Program-made: the position numbers and the translations under genes | Source of the DNA: Ptiloglossa arizonensis | Lineage: Eukaryota; Arthropoda; Insecta; Hymenoptera; Colletidae | Assembly (NCBI RefSeq): GCF_051014685.1 | Contig: NW_027478401.1 | Location: 1,674,001 to 1,738,000, forward strand | Direction of reading: 5' to 3' | Length of the DNA stretch: 64,000 nt | In this document: in pieces, positions 1 to 11,278 of the stretch | Layout of the letters: each line of letters begins with the position of its first letter | Numbering within the stretch: position 1 is the stretch's first letter | The notes under the pieces: generated by a model | Told to the model about the DNA's origin: nothing | Seen by the model: only the letters and a program-made list of their open reading frames with translations | Databases searched by the model: none

Positions 1-8
1 ATACCACT

Positions 9-185
9 GTAATCGGGCGAGTTTCTGCTTTCAGATGCAACATGAATTTCTCGAGTTCGTCAATCCGTTCGCGAGATATGGGAGATTGAAGCTAAGGAAT
101 GGTTGAGAAACCATCAAAATTTTCGCTGGTCTGAAACTCGAAACCAATAACTGGAATGGCCTAGGGGAAAAGTACACACCCCATT
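9..185 (+). repeat. Reference monomer (first complete 177-bp unit)
   Basis: This is the first full unit, counted from anchor to anchor, and serves as a yardstick. A consensus assembled by eye from many units has 33 C and 41 G in 177 bp and 10 CpG sites, against about 7.6 expected from base composition. Most variation lies in the box after CCAATAACT (TACAATGG, GGAATGG, TACTATTG, TACAAAGG and others), in the CTAGGGGAAA / CTAGGGCAAA / CTAGGTCAAA choice, and in the pyrimidine stretch before CAGATGCAAC (TTTCTGCTTT, TTTCCACTTT, CTTCTACCTT, ATTATGCTTT). Combinations of these alleles define the subtypes from which the HORs are built. Confidence 0.9.
99..114 (+). other. Dyad element ATGGTT-GAGA-AACCAT, one per monomer (first instance)
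   Basis: Six bases at 99-104 are the exact reverse complement of 109-114, with a 4-nt GAGA spacer. Most monomers keep it intact. A frequent ATGCTT variant breaks one pair, and GTTGAAAAACC changes the spacer and weakens the stem. Short dyad symmetries able to form cruciforms are reported to be enriched in centromeric satellites lacking CENP-B boxes. Whether this one extrudes or is bound by anything cannot be told from sequence. Confidence 0.7.
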
Positions 186-3100
186 GTAATCGGGCGATCT
201 TCTACTTTCAGATGCAGCAGGAACTTCTCGAGTTCGTCAATCCGTTCGGGAGATATGGGAGATTGAAGTTAAGGAATGGTTGAGAAACCATCAAAATTTT
301 CGCTGGACTGATACTCGAAACCAATAACTGGAATGGCCTAGGGGAAAAGTACACATACCACTGTAATCGGGCGAGTTTCTGCTTTCAGATGCAACATGAA
401 TTTCTCGAGTTCGTCAATCCGTTCGCGAGATATGGGAGATTGAAGTTAAGGAATGGTTGAGAAACCATCAACATTTTCGCAAGTCTGATACTCGAAACCA
501 ATAACTGCTATGGCCTAGGGCAATAAGACAAATACCGTTGTAATCGGGCGAGATTATGCTTTCAGATGCAACCGGAATTCCTCGAGTTGGTAATCCGTTC
601 GCGAGATATGGGAATTTGAAGTTAAGGAATGGTTGAGAAATCATCAAAATTTTCGCAAGTCTGATACTCGAAACAAATAACTACTATTGCCTAGGGCAAA
701 AGTACACTTACCGTTGTAATCGGGCGATCTTCTACCTTCAGATGCAACAGGAATTTCTCGAGTGCGTCAATCCGTTCGCGAGATATGGGAGTTTGAAGTT
801 AAGGAATGGTCGAGAAACCATTAAAATTTTCGCAAGTCTGATACTCGAAAGCAATAACTACTATTGCCTAAGGCAAAAATACACATACCGTTGTAATTGG
901 GCGAGTTTCTGCTTTCAGATGCAGTAGGAATTTCTCGAGTTCGTCAATCCGTTCGCGAGATATGGGAGTTTGAAGTTAAGGAATGTTTGAGAAACTATCA
1001 AAATTTTAGTAAGTCTGATACTCGAAACCAATAACTACTAATGCCTAGGGCAAAAATACACATACCATTGTAATCGGGCGAGATTTTGCTTTTAGTTGCA
1101 ACTGGAATTTCTCGAGTTGGTAATCCGTTCGCGAGATATGGGAGTCTGAAGTTAAGGAATGGTTGAGAAATCATCAAAATTTTCGCAAGTCTGATAATCG
1201 AAACCAATAACTACTATTGCCCAGGGCAAACATACACATACCATTGTAATCGGGCGAGTTTCTGCTTTCGGATGCAACTGGAATTTCTCGAGCTCGTCAA
1301 TCCGTTCGCGAGATATGGGAATTTGAAGTTAAGGAATGGTTGAGAAATCATCAAAATTTTCGCAAGTCTGATACTCGAAACAAATAACTACTATTGCCTA
1401 GGGCAAAAGTACACTTACCGTTGTAATCGGGCGATCTTCTACCTTCAGATGCAACAGGAATTTCTCGAGTGCGTCAATCCGTTCGCGAGATATGGGAGTT
1501 TGAAGTTAAGGAATGGTTGAGAAACCATCAAAATTTTCGCTGGTCTGATACTCGAAACCAATAACTCGAATGGCCTAGGGGAAAAGTACACAACCCATTG
1601 TAATCGGGCGAGATTCTGCTTTCTGATGCAATAGGAAATTCTCGAGTTCAGCAATCCGTTCGCGAGATATGGGAGTGTGAAGTTAAGGAATGGTTGAGAA
1701 ACCATCAAAATTTTCGCAAGTCTGATACTCGAAACCAACAACTACAAAGGCATAGGGGAAAAATGCACATATCTTTGTAATCGTGCGAGTTTCTGCTTTC
1801 AGATGCAACAGGAATTTCTCGAGTTCGTCAATCCGTTCACGAGATATGGTAGTTTTAAGTTGAGGAATGGTTGAGAAACCATCAAAATTTTCGCAAGTCT
1901 GATACTCGAAACCAATAACTACAAGGGCCTAGGGGAAAAATACACATACCGTTGTAATCGGGCGAGTTTCTGCTGTCAGATGCAAGAGGAATTTCTTTAG
2001 TTCGTCAATCCGTTCGCGAGATATGGGAGTTTGAAGTTAAGGAATGGTTGAGGAACCATCAAAATTTTCGCTGGTCTGATACTCGAAACCAATAACTACA
2101 AGGGCCTAGGGGAAAAATACACATACCGTTGTAATCGCGCGAGTTTCTGCTGTCAGATGCAACTGGAATTTCTCGAGTTCGTCAATCCGTTCGCGAGATA
2201 TGGAAGTTTGAAGTTAAGGAATGCTTGAGAAACCATCAATATTTTCGCAATTCTGATGCTAGAAACCAATAACTACAATGGCGTAGGGGAAAAATACACA
2301 TACCGTTGTAATCGGGCGAGTATCTGCTTTCAGATGCAACAGGAATTTCTCGAGTTCGTCAATCCGTTCGCGAGATATGGGAGTTTGTAGGTATGGAATG
2401 CTTGAGAAACCATCAAAATTTTCGCAAGTCTGATACTCGAAACCAATAACTACTATGGCCTAGGGCAAAAATGCACATACCGTTGAAATCGGGCGAGTTT
2501 CTGCTTTCAGATGCAATAGGAAATTCTCGAGTTCTTCAATCCATTCGCGAGATATGGTAGTTTGAAGTTAAGGAATGGTTAAGAAACCATCAAAATTTTC
2601 GCAAGTCTGATACTCGAAACCAATAACTACAATGGCCTAGGGGAAAAATACACATACCGTTGTAATCGGGCGAGTTTCTGCTGTCAGATGCAACAGGAAT
2701 TTCTCGAGTTCGTCAATCCGTTCACGAGATATGGGAGTTTGAAGTTAAGGAATGCTTGAGAAACCATCAAAATTATCGCAAGTCTGATACTCGAAACCAA
2801 TAACTACAATGGCCTAGGGGAAAAATACACATACCTTTGTAATCGGGCGAATTTCTGCTTTCAGATGCAACAGGAATTTCTCGAGTTCGTCAATCCGTTC
2901 GCGAGATATGGGAGTTTGAAGTTATGGAAAGCTTGAGAAACCATCAAAATTTTCGCATGTCTGATACTCGAAACCAATAACTACTATGGCCTAGGGCAAA
3001 ACTGCACATACCGTTGAAATCGGGCGAGTTTCTAATTTCAGATGCAACAGGAATTTCTCGAGTTCGTCAATCCGTTTACGAGATATGGGAGTTTGGAATT

Positions 3101-4732
3101 AAGGAATGCTTGAGAAACCATCAAAATTATCGCAAGTCTGATACTCGAAACCAATAACTACTATGGCCTAGGGCAAAAATGCACATACCGTTGAAATCGG
3201 GCGAGTTTCTGCTTTCAGATGCAACAGTAATTTCTCGAGTTCGTCAATCCGTTCGCGAGATATGGGAGTTTGAAGTTAAGGAATGGTTGAGAAACTTTCA
3301 AAATTTTAGCAATTCTGATACTCGAAACCAATAACTGCAAAGGCCTAAGGGAAAAACACACATATCTTTGTAATCGTGCGAGTATCTGCTTTCAGATGCA
3401 ACAGGAATTTCTCGAGTTCGTCAATCCGTTCGCGAGATATGGTAGTTTGAAGTTAAGGAATGGTTGAACAACCATCAAAATTTTAGCAAGTCTGATACTC
3501 GAAACCAATAACTACAATTGCCTAGGGCAAAATTACACATACCGTTGTAATCGGGCGAGTTTCTGCTTTCAGATGCAACAGGAATTCCTCGAGATCGTCA
3601 ATCCGTTCGCGAGGTATGAGAGTTTGAAGTTATGGAATGGTTGAGAAACCATCAAAATTATCGCAAGTCTGATACTCGAAACCAATAACTACTATGGCCT
3701 AGGGCAAAAATGCACATACCGTTGAAATCGGGCGAGTTTCTGCTTTCAGATGCAACAGGAATTTCTCGAGTTCGTCAATCCGTTCGCGAGATATGGGAGT
3801 TTGAAGTTAAGGAATGGTTGAGAAACTTTCAAAATTTTAGCAATTCTGATACTCGAAACCAATAACTGCAAAGGCCTAGGGGAAAAACACACATATCTTT
3901 GTAATCGGGCGAGTATCTGCTTTCAGATGCAACAGGAATTTCTCGAGTTCGTCAATCCGTTCGCGAGATATGGTAGTTTGAAGTTAAGGAATGGTTGAGG
4001 AACCATCAAAATTTTCGCTGGTCTGATACTCGAAACCAACAACTGGAATGGCCTACGGGAAAAGTACACATACCACTGTAATCGGGCGAGTTTCTGCTTT
4101 CAGATGCAACTGGAATTTCTCGAGTTCGTCAATCCGTTCGCGAGATATGAGAGTTTGAAGTTAAGGAATGGTTGAGAAACCATCTCAATTTTCGCAATTC
4201 TGATACTCGAAACCAATAACTACAATGGCCTAGGGGAAAAATACACATACCGTTGTAATCGGGCGACTTTCTGCTGTCAGATGCAACAGGAATTTCTCGA
4301 GTTCGTCAATCCGTTCACGAGATATGGGAGTTTGGAGTTAAGGAATGCTTGAGAAACCATCAAAATTATCGCAAGTCTGATACTCGAAACCAATAACTAC
4401 TATGGCCTAGGGCAAAAATGCACATACCGTTGAAATCGGGCGAGTTTCTGCTTTCAGATGCAACAGGAATTTCTCGAGTTCGTCAATCCGTTCGCGAGAT
4501 ATGGGAGTTTGAAGTTAAGGAATGGTTGAGAAACCATCACAATTTTCGCAAGTCTGATACTCGAAACCAATAAGTACCATTGCCGAGGGGAAAAACACAT
4601 ATACCGTTGTAATCGCGCGAGTTTCTACTTTCAGATGCAAGAGGAACTTCTCGAGTTCGTCAATCCGATCTCGAGATATGGGAGTTTGAAGTTACGGAAT
4701 GATTGAAAAACGATCAAAATTTTAGTAATTCT

Positions 4733-7032
4733 GATGCTAGAAACCAATAACTACAAGGGCCTAGGGGAAAAATACATATACCGTTGTAATCGGGCGAGTT
4801 TCTGCTGTCAGATGCAACAGGAATTTCTCGAGTTCGTCAATCCGTTCACGAGATATGGGAGTTTGGAGTTAAGGAATGCTTGAGAAACCATCAAAATTAT
4901 CGCAAGTCTGATACTCGAAACCAATAACTACTATGGCCTAGGGCAAAAATGCACATACCGTTGAAATCGGGCGAATTTCTGCTTTCAGATGCAACAGGAA
5001 TTTCTCGAGTTCGTCAATCCGTTCGCGAGATATGGGAGTTTGAAGTTAAGGAATGCTTGAGAAACCAACAAAATTATCGCAAGTCTGATACTCGAAACCA
5101 ATAACTACTATGGCCTAGGGCAAAAATGCACATACCGTTGAAATCGGGCGTATTTCTGCTTTCAGATGCAATAGTAAATTCTGGAGTTCGTCAATCCATT
5201 CGCGAGATATGGTAGTTTTAAGTTGAGGAATGGTTGAGAAACCATCAAAATTTTCGCAAGTCTGATACTCGAAACCAATAACTACAAGGGCCTAGGGGAA
5301 AAATACATATACCGTTGTAATCGGGCGAGTTTCTGCTTTCAGATGCAACAGGAATTTCTCGAGTTCGTCAATCCGTTCGCGAGATATGGGAGTTTGAAGT
5401 TATGGAATGCTTGAGAGACCATCAAAATTTTCGCAACTCTGATACTCGAAACCAATAACTACAATGGCCTAGGGGGAAAATACACACACCATTGTAATCG
5501 TGCGAGTTTCTGCTTTCAGGTGCAACAGGAATTTCTCGAGTTCGTCATTCCGTTCGCGAGATATGGGAGTTTGAAGTTAAGGAATGGTTGAGAAACCATC
5601 AAAATTTTCACAATTCTGTTGCTAGAAACCAATAACTACAATGGCCTAGGGGAAAAATACACATACCGTTGTAATCGGGCGAGTTTCTGCTTTCAGATGC
5701 AACAGGAATTTCTCGAGTTCGTCAATCCGTTCGCGAGATATGGGAGTTTGTAAATAGGGAATGCTTGAGAAACCATCAAAATTTTCGCAATTCTGATACT
5801 CGAAACCAATAACTACTTTGGCCTAGGGCAAAAATGCACATACCGTTGAAATCGGGCGAATTTCTGCTTTCAGATGCAACAGGAATTTATCGATTTCGTC
5901 ATTCCGTTCGCGAGATATGGGAGTTTGAAGTTAAGGAGAGCTTGAGAAACCATCAAAATTTTCGCAAGTCTGATACTCGAAACCAATATCTCAAATGGCC
6001 TAGGTCAAAAATACACGTAACGTTGTAATCGGGCGTGTTTCTGCTTTCAGATGCAACAGGAATTTCTCGAGATCGTCAATCTGTTCGCGAGATATGGTGG
6101 TTTGAAGTTAAGGAATGTTTGAGAAGTCATCAAAATTTTCGCAAGTCTGATACTCGAAACCAATAACTACAATGGCCTAGGGGAAAAATACACATACCGT
6201 TGTAATCGGGCGAGTTTCTACGTTCAGATACAACAGGAATTTCTCGAGTTCGTCAATGCGTTCGCGAGATATGGGAGTTTGAAGTTAAGGAATGGTTGAG
6301 AAACCATAAAAATTGTCGCAAGTCTGATACTCGAAACCAATAACTACAAAGGCATAGGGGAAAAATGCACATACCTTTGTAATCGGGCGAGTTTCCACTT
6401 TCAGATGCAACAGGAATTTCTCGAGTTCGTCATTCCGTTCGCGAGATATGGCGGTTTGAAGTTAAGGAATGGTTGAGAAGCCATCAAAATTTTCGCAAGT
6501 CTGATACTCGAAACCGATAACTACAATGGCCTAGGGGAAAAATACACATACCGTTGTAATCGGGCGAGTTTCTGCTTTCAGATGCAACAGGAATTTCTCG
6601 AGTTCGTCAATTCGTTCGCGAGATTTGGGAGTTTGAAGTTAAGGAATGCTTGAGAAACCATCAAAATATTCGCAAGTCTGATACTCGAAACCAATAACTC
6701 AAATGGCCTAGGTCAAAAATACACGTACCGTTGTAATCGGGCGTGTTTCTGCTTTCAGATGCAACAGGAATTTCTCGAGATCGTCAATCCGTTCGCGAGA
6801 TATGGGAGTTTGAAGTTAAGGAATGGTTAAGAAACCATCACAATTTTCGCAAGTCTGATACTCGAAACCATAACTACAAAGGCATAGGGGAAAAATGCAC
6901 ATACCTTTGTAATCGGGCGAGTTTCCACTTTCAGATGCAACAGGAGTTTCTGGAGTTCGACATTCCGTTCGCGAGATATGCGAGTTTGAAGTTAAGGAAT
7001 GGTTGAGAAACCATCAAAATTTTAGCAATTCT
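4733..7032 (+). repeat. Nested block, 13 monomers (2300 bp), copy 1
   Basis: The block begins at a GATGCTAG variant of the usual GATACTCG box and runs to the next block beginning with the same variant and ACAAGGGCCTAGG. Its first 970 or so bases are shared with the blocks starting at 7033, 10041, 11279 and 14287. Its later part resembles the 17-monomer blocks but has one, not two, of a 708-bp (4-monomer) sub-block, which accounts for the difference 17 minus 13. The counterpart in copy 2 is 23842-26141. Confidence 0.85.
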
Positions 7033-10000
7033 GATGCTAGAAACCAATAACTACAAGGGCCTAGGGGAAAAATACATATACCGTTGTAATCGGGCGAGTT
7101 TCTGCTGTCAGATGCAACAGGAATTTCTCGAGTTCGTCAATCCGTTCACGAGATATGGGAGTTTGGAGTTAAGGAATGCTTGAGAAACCATCAAAATTAT
7201 CGCAAGTCTGATACTCGAAACCAATAACTACTATGGCCTAGGGCAAAAATGCACATACCGTTGAAATCGGGCGAGTTTCTGCTTTCAGATGCAACAGGAA
7301 TTTCTCGAGTTCGTCAATCCGTTCGCGAGATATGGGAGTTTGAAGTTAAGGAATGCTTGAGAAACCAACAAAATTATCGCAAGTCTGATACTCGAAACCA
7401 ATAACTACTATGGCCTAGGGAAAAAATGCACATACCGTTGAAATAGGGCGTATTTCTGCTTTCAGATGCAATAGTAAATTCTGGAGTTCGTCAATCCATT
7501 CGCGAGATATGGTAGTTTTAAGTTGAGGAATGGTTGAGAAACCATCAAAATTTTCGCAAGTCTGATACTCGAAACCAATAACTACAAGGGCCTAGGGGAA
7601 AAATACATATACCGTTGTAATCGGGCGAGTTTCTGCTTTCAGATGCAGCAGGAATTTCTCGAGTTCGTCAATCCGTTCGCGAGATATGGGAGTTTGAAGT
7701 TATGGAATGCTTGAGAGACCATCAAAATTTTCGCAACTCTGATACTCGAAACCAATAACTACAATGGCCTAGGGGGAAAATACACACACCACTGTAATCG
7801 TGCGAGTTTCTGCTTTCAGATGCAACAGGAATTTCTCGAGTTCGTCATTCCGTTCGCGAGATATGGGAGTTTGAAGTTAAGGAATGGTTGAGAAACCATC
7901 AAAATTTTCACAATTCTGTTGCTAGAAACCAATAACTACAATGGCCTAGGGGAAAAATACACATACCGTTGTAATCGGGCGAGTTTCTGCTTTCAGATGC
8001 AACAGGAATTTCTCCAGTTCGTCAATCCGTTCGCGAGATATGGGAGTTTGTAATTAGGTAATGCTTGAGAAACCATCAAAATTTTCGCAATTCTGATACT
8101 CGAAACCAATAACTACTTTGGCCTAGGGCAAAAATGCACATACCGTTGAAATCGGGCGAGTTTCTGCTTTCAGATGCAACAGGAATTTCTCGATTTCGTC
8201 ATTCCGTTCGCGAGATATGGGAGTTTGAAGTTAAGGAATGCTTGAGAAACCATCAAAATTTTCGCAAGTCTGATACTCGAAACCAATAACTCAAATGGCC
8301 TAGGTCAAAAATACACGTAACGTTGTAATCGGGCGTGTTTCTGCTTTCAGATGCAACAGGAATTTCTCGAGATCGTCAATCTGTTCGCGAGATATGGTGG
8401 TTTGAAGTTAAGGAATGTTTGAGAAGCCATCAAAATTTTCGCAAGTCTGATACTCGAAACCAATAACTACAATGGCCTAGGGGAAAAATACACATACCGT
8501 TGTAATCGGGCGAGTTTCTACGTTCAGAAACAACAGGAATTTCTCGAGTTCGTCAATGCGTTCGCGAGATATGGGAGTTTGAAGTTAAGGAATGGTTGAG
8601 AAACCATAAAAATTGTCGCAAGTCTGATACTCGAAACCAATAACTACAAAGGCATAGGGGAAAAATGCACATACCTTTGTAATCGGGCGAGTTTCCACTT
8701 TCAGATGCAACAGGAATTTCTCGAGTTCGTCAATCCGTTCGCGAGATATGGGAGTTTGTAATTAGGGAATGCTTGAGAAACCATCAAAATTTTCGCAATT
8801 CTGATACTCGAAACCAATAACTACTTTGGCCTAGGGCAAAAATGCACATACCGTTGAAATCGGGCGAGTTTCTGCTTTCAGATGCAACAGGAATTTATCG
8901 ATTTCGTCATTCCGTTCGCGAGATATGGGAGTTTGAAGTTAAGGAGTGCTTGAGAAACCATCAAAATTTTCGCAAGTCTGATACTCGAAACCAATAACTC
9001 AAATGGCCTAGGTCAAAAATACACGTAACGTTGTAATCGGGCGTGTTTCTGCTTTCAGATGCAACAGGAATTTCTCGAGATCGTCAATCTGTTCGCGAGA
9101 TATGGTGGTTTGAAGTTAAGGAATGTTTGAGAAGCCATCAAAATTTTCGCAAGTCTGATACTCGAAACCAATAACTACAATGGCCTAGGGGAAAAATACA
9201 CATACCGTTGTAATCGGGCGAGTTTCTACGTTCAGATACAACAGGAATTTCTCGAGTTCGTCAATGCGTTCGCGAGATATGGGAGTTTGAAGTTAAGGAA
9301 TGGTTGAGAAACCATAAAAATTGTCGCAAGTCTGATACTCGAAACCAATAACTACAAAGGCATAGGGGAAAAATGCACATACCTTTGTAATCGGGCGAGT
9401 TTCCACTTTCAGATGCAACAGGAATTTCTCGAGTTCGTCATTCCGTTCGCGAGATATGGCGGTTTGAAGTTAAGGAATGGTTGAGAAGCCATCAAAATTT
9501 TCGCAAGTCTGATACTCGAAACCGATAACTACAATGGCCTAGGGGAAAAATACACATACCGTTGCAATCGGGCGAGTTTCTGCTTTCAGGTGCAACAGGA
9601 ATTTCTCGAGTTCGTCGATTCGTTCGCGAGATTTGGGAGTTTGAAGTTAAGGAATGCTTGAGAAACCATCAAAATATTCGCAAGTCTGATACTCGAAACC
9701 AATAACTCAAATGGCCTAGGTCAAAAATACACGTACCGTTGTAATCGGGCGTGTTTCTGCTTTCAGATGCAACAGGAATTTCTCGAGATCGTCAATCCGT
9801 TCGCGAGATATGGGAGTTTGAAGTTAAGGAATGGTTAAGAAACCATCACAATTTTCGCAAGTCTGATACTCGAAACCATAACTACAAAGGCATAGGGGAA
9901 AAATGCACATACCTTTGTAATCGGGCGAGTTTCCACTTTCAGATGCAACAGGAATTTCTGGAGTTCGACATTCCGTTCGCGAGATATGCGAGTTTGAAGT

Positions 10001-10040
10001 TAAGGAATGGTTGAGAAACCATCAAAATTTTAGCAATTCT
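7033..10040 (+). repeat. Nested block, 17 monomers (3008 bp), first instance
   Basis: This is repeated nearly verbatim at 11279-14286 (offset 4246) and, in copy 2 of the long unit, at 26142-29149 (offset 19109). Shared rare marks include AAATAGGGCG near 7441 and 11687, and CGTTCAGAAACAACAGG near 8520 and 12766. The length is 17 x 177 minus 1, because one monomer carries AAACCATAAC in place of AAACCAATAAC. It contains a tandem pair of 708-bp sub-blocks whose matching TAATTAGG marks lie at 8051 and 8759. Confidence 0.9.
8051..9466 (+). repeat. Tandem pair of 708-bp (4-monomer) sub-blocks
   Basis: The rare TAATTAGG variant of GAAGTTAAGG occurs at 8051 and 8759, 708 bp apart, followed by the same order of subtypes (CTACTTTGGCC box, TCGATTTCGTCATTCC, GTGTTTCTGC, TACGTTCAG, TTTCCACTTT). 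The pair recurs in the block at 11279-14286 (from about 12297) and in copy 2 (from about 27160). The 13-monomer block at 4733 has a single related unit (TAAATAGGG near 5752). The second boundary is approximate. Confidence 0.8.
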
Positions 10041-11278
10041 GATGCTAGAAACCAATAACTACAAGGGCCTAGGGGAAAAATACATATACCGTTGTAATCG
10101 GGCGAGTTTCTGCTGTCAGATGCAACAGGAATTTCTCGAGTTCGTCAATCCGTTCACGAGATATGGGAGTTTGGAGTTAAGGAATGCTTGAGAAACCATC
10201 AAAATTATCGCAAGTCTGATACTCGAAACCAATAACTACTATGGCCTAGGGCAAAAATGCACATACCGTTGAAATCGGGCGAGTTTCTGCTTTCAGATGC
10301 AACAGGAATTTCTCGAGTTCGTCAATCCGTTCGCGAGATATGGGAGTTTGAAGTTAAGGAATGCTTGAGAAACCAACAAAATTATCGCAAGTCTGATACT
10401 CGAAACCAATAACTACTATGGCCTAGGGAAAAAATGCACATACCGTTGAAATCGGGCGTATTTCTGCTTTCAGATGCAATAGTAAATTCTGGAGTTCGTC
10501 AATCCATTCGCGAGATATGGTAGTTTTAAGTTGAGGAATGGTTGAGAAACCATCAAAATTTTCGCAAGTCTGATACTCGAAACCAATAACTACAAGGGCC
10601 TAGGGGAAAAATACATATACCGTTGTAATCGGGCGAGTTTCTGCTTTCAGATGCAGCAGGAATTTCTCGAGTTCGTCAATCCGTTCGCGAGATATGGGAG
10701 TTTGAAGTTATGGAATGCTTGAGAGACCATCAAAATTTTCGCAACTCTGATACTCGAAACCAATAACTACAATGGCCTAGGGGGAAAATACACACACCAT
10801 TGTAATCGTGCGAGTTTCTGCTTTCAGATGCAACAGGAATTTCTCGAGTTCGTCATTCCGTTCGCGAGATATGGGAGTTTGAAGTTAAGGAATGGTTGAG
10901 AAACCATCAAAATTTTCACAATTCTGTTGCTAGAAACCAATAACTACAATGGCCTAGGGGAAAAATACACATACCGTTGTAATCGGGCGAGTTTCTGCTT
11001 TCAGATGCAACAGGAATTTCTCGAGATCGTCAATCCGTTCGCGAGATATGGGAGTTTGAAGTTAAGGAATGGTTAAGAAACCATCACAATTTTCGCAAGT
11101 CTGATACTCGAAACCATAACTACAAAGGCATAGGGGAAAAATGCACATACCTTTGTAATCGGTCGAGTTTCCACTTTCAGATGCAACAGGAGTTTCTGGA
11201 GTTCGACATTCCGTTCGCGAGATATGCGAGTTTGAAGTTAAGGAATGGTTGAGAAACCATCAAAATTTTAGCAATTCT
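10041..11278 (+). repeat. Nested block, 7 monomers (1238 bp)
   Basis: This block shares its first 970 or so bases with the 3008-bp blocks. It then joins directly to the GAGATCGTCAATCC / CTGGAGTTCGACATTCC monomers that end a 17-monomer block, skipping ten monomers. The joint is near 11020 and keeps monomer register. This looks like an unequal exchange between two 17-monomer blocks. The block is absent from copy 2 of the long unit, so it arose, or was lost, after or during the long duplication. Confidence 0.82.

Noticed and set aside
223..248. Imperfect palindrome from CTCGAG to the following CGCGAG/CGGGAG
   Set aside because: Only the outer four bases (CTCG/CGAG) pair before mismatches start, and in this first instance even that is broken. 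It is much weaker than the ATGGTT/AACCAT dyad.
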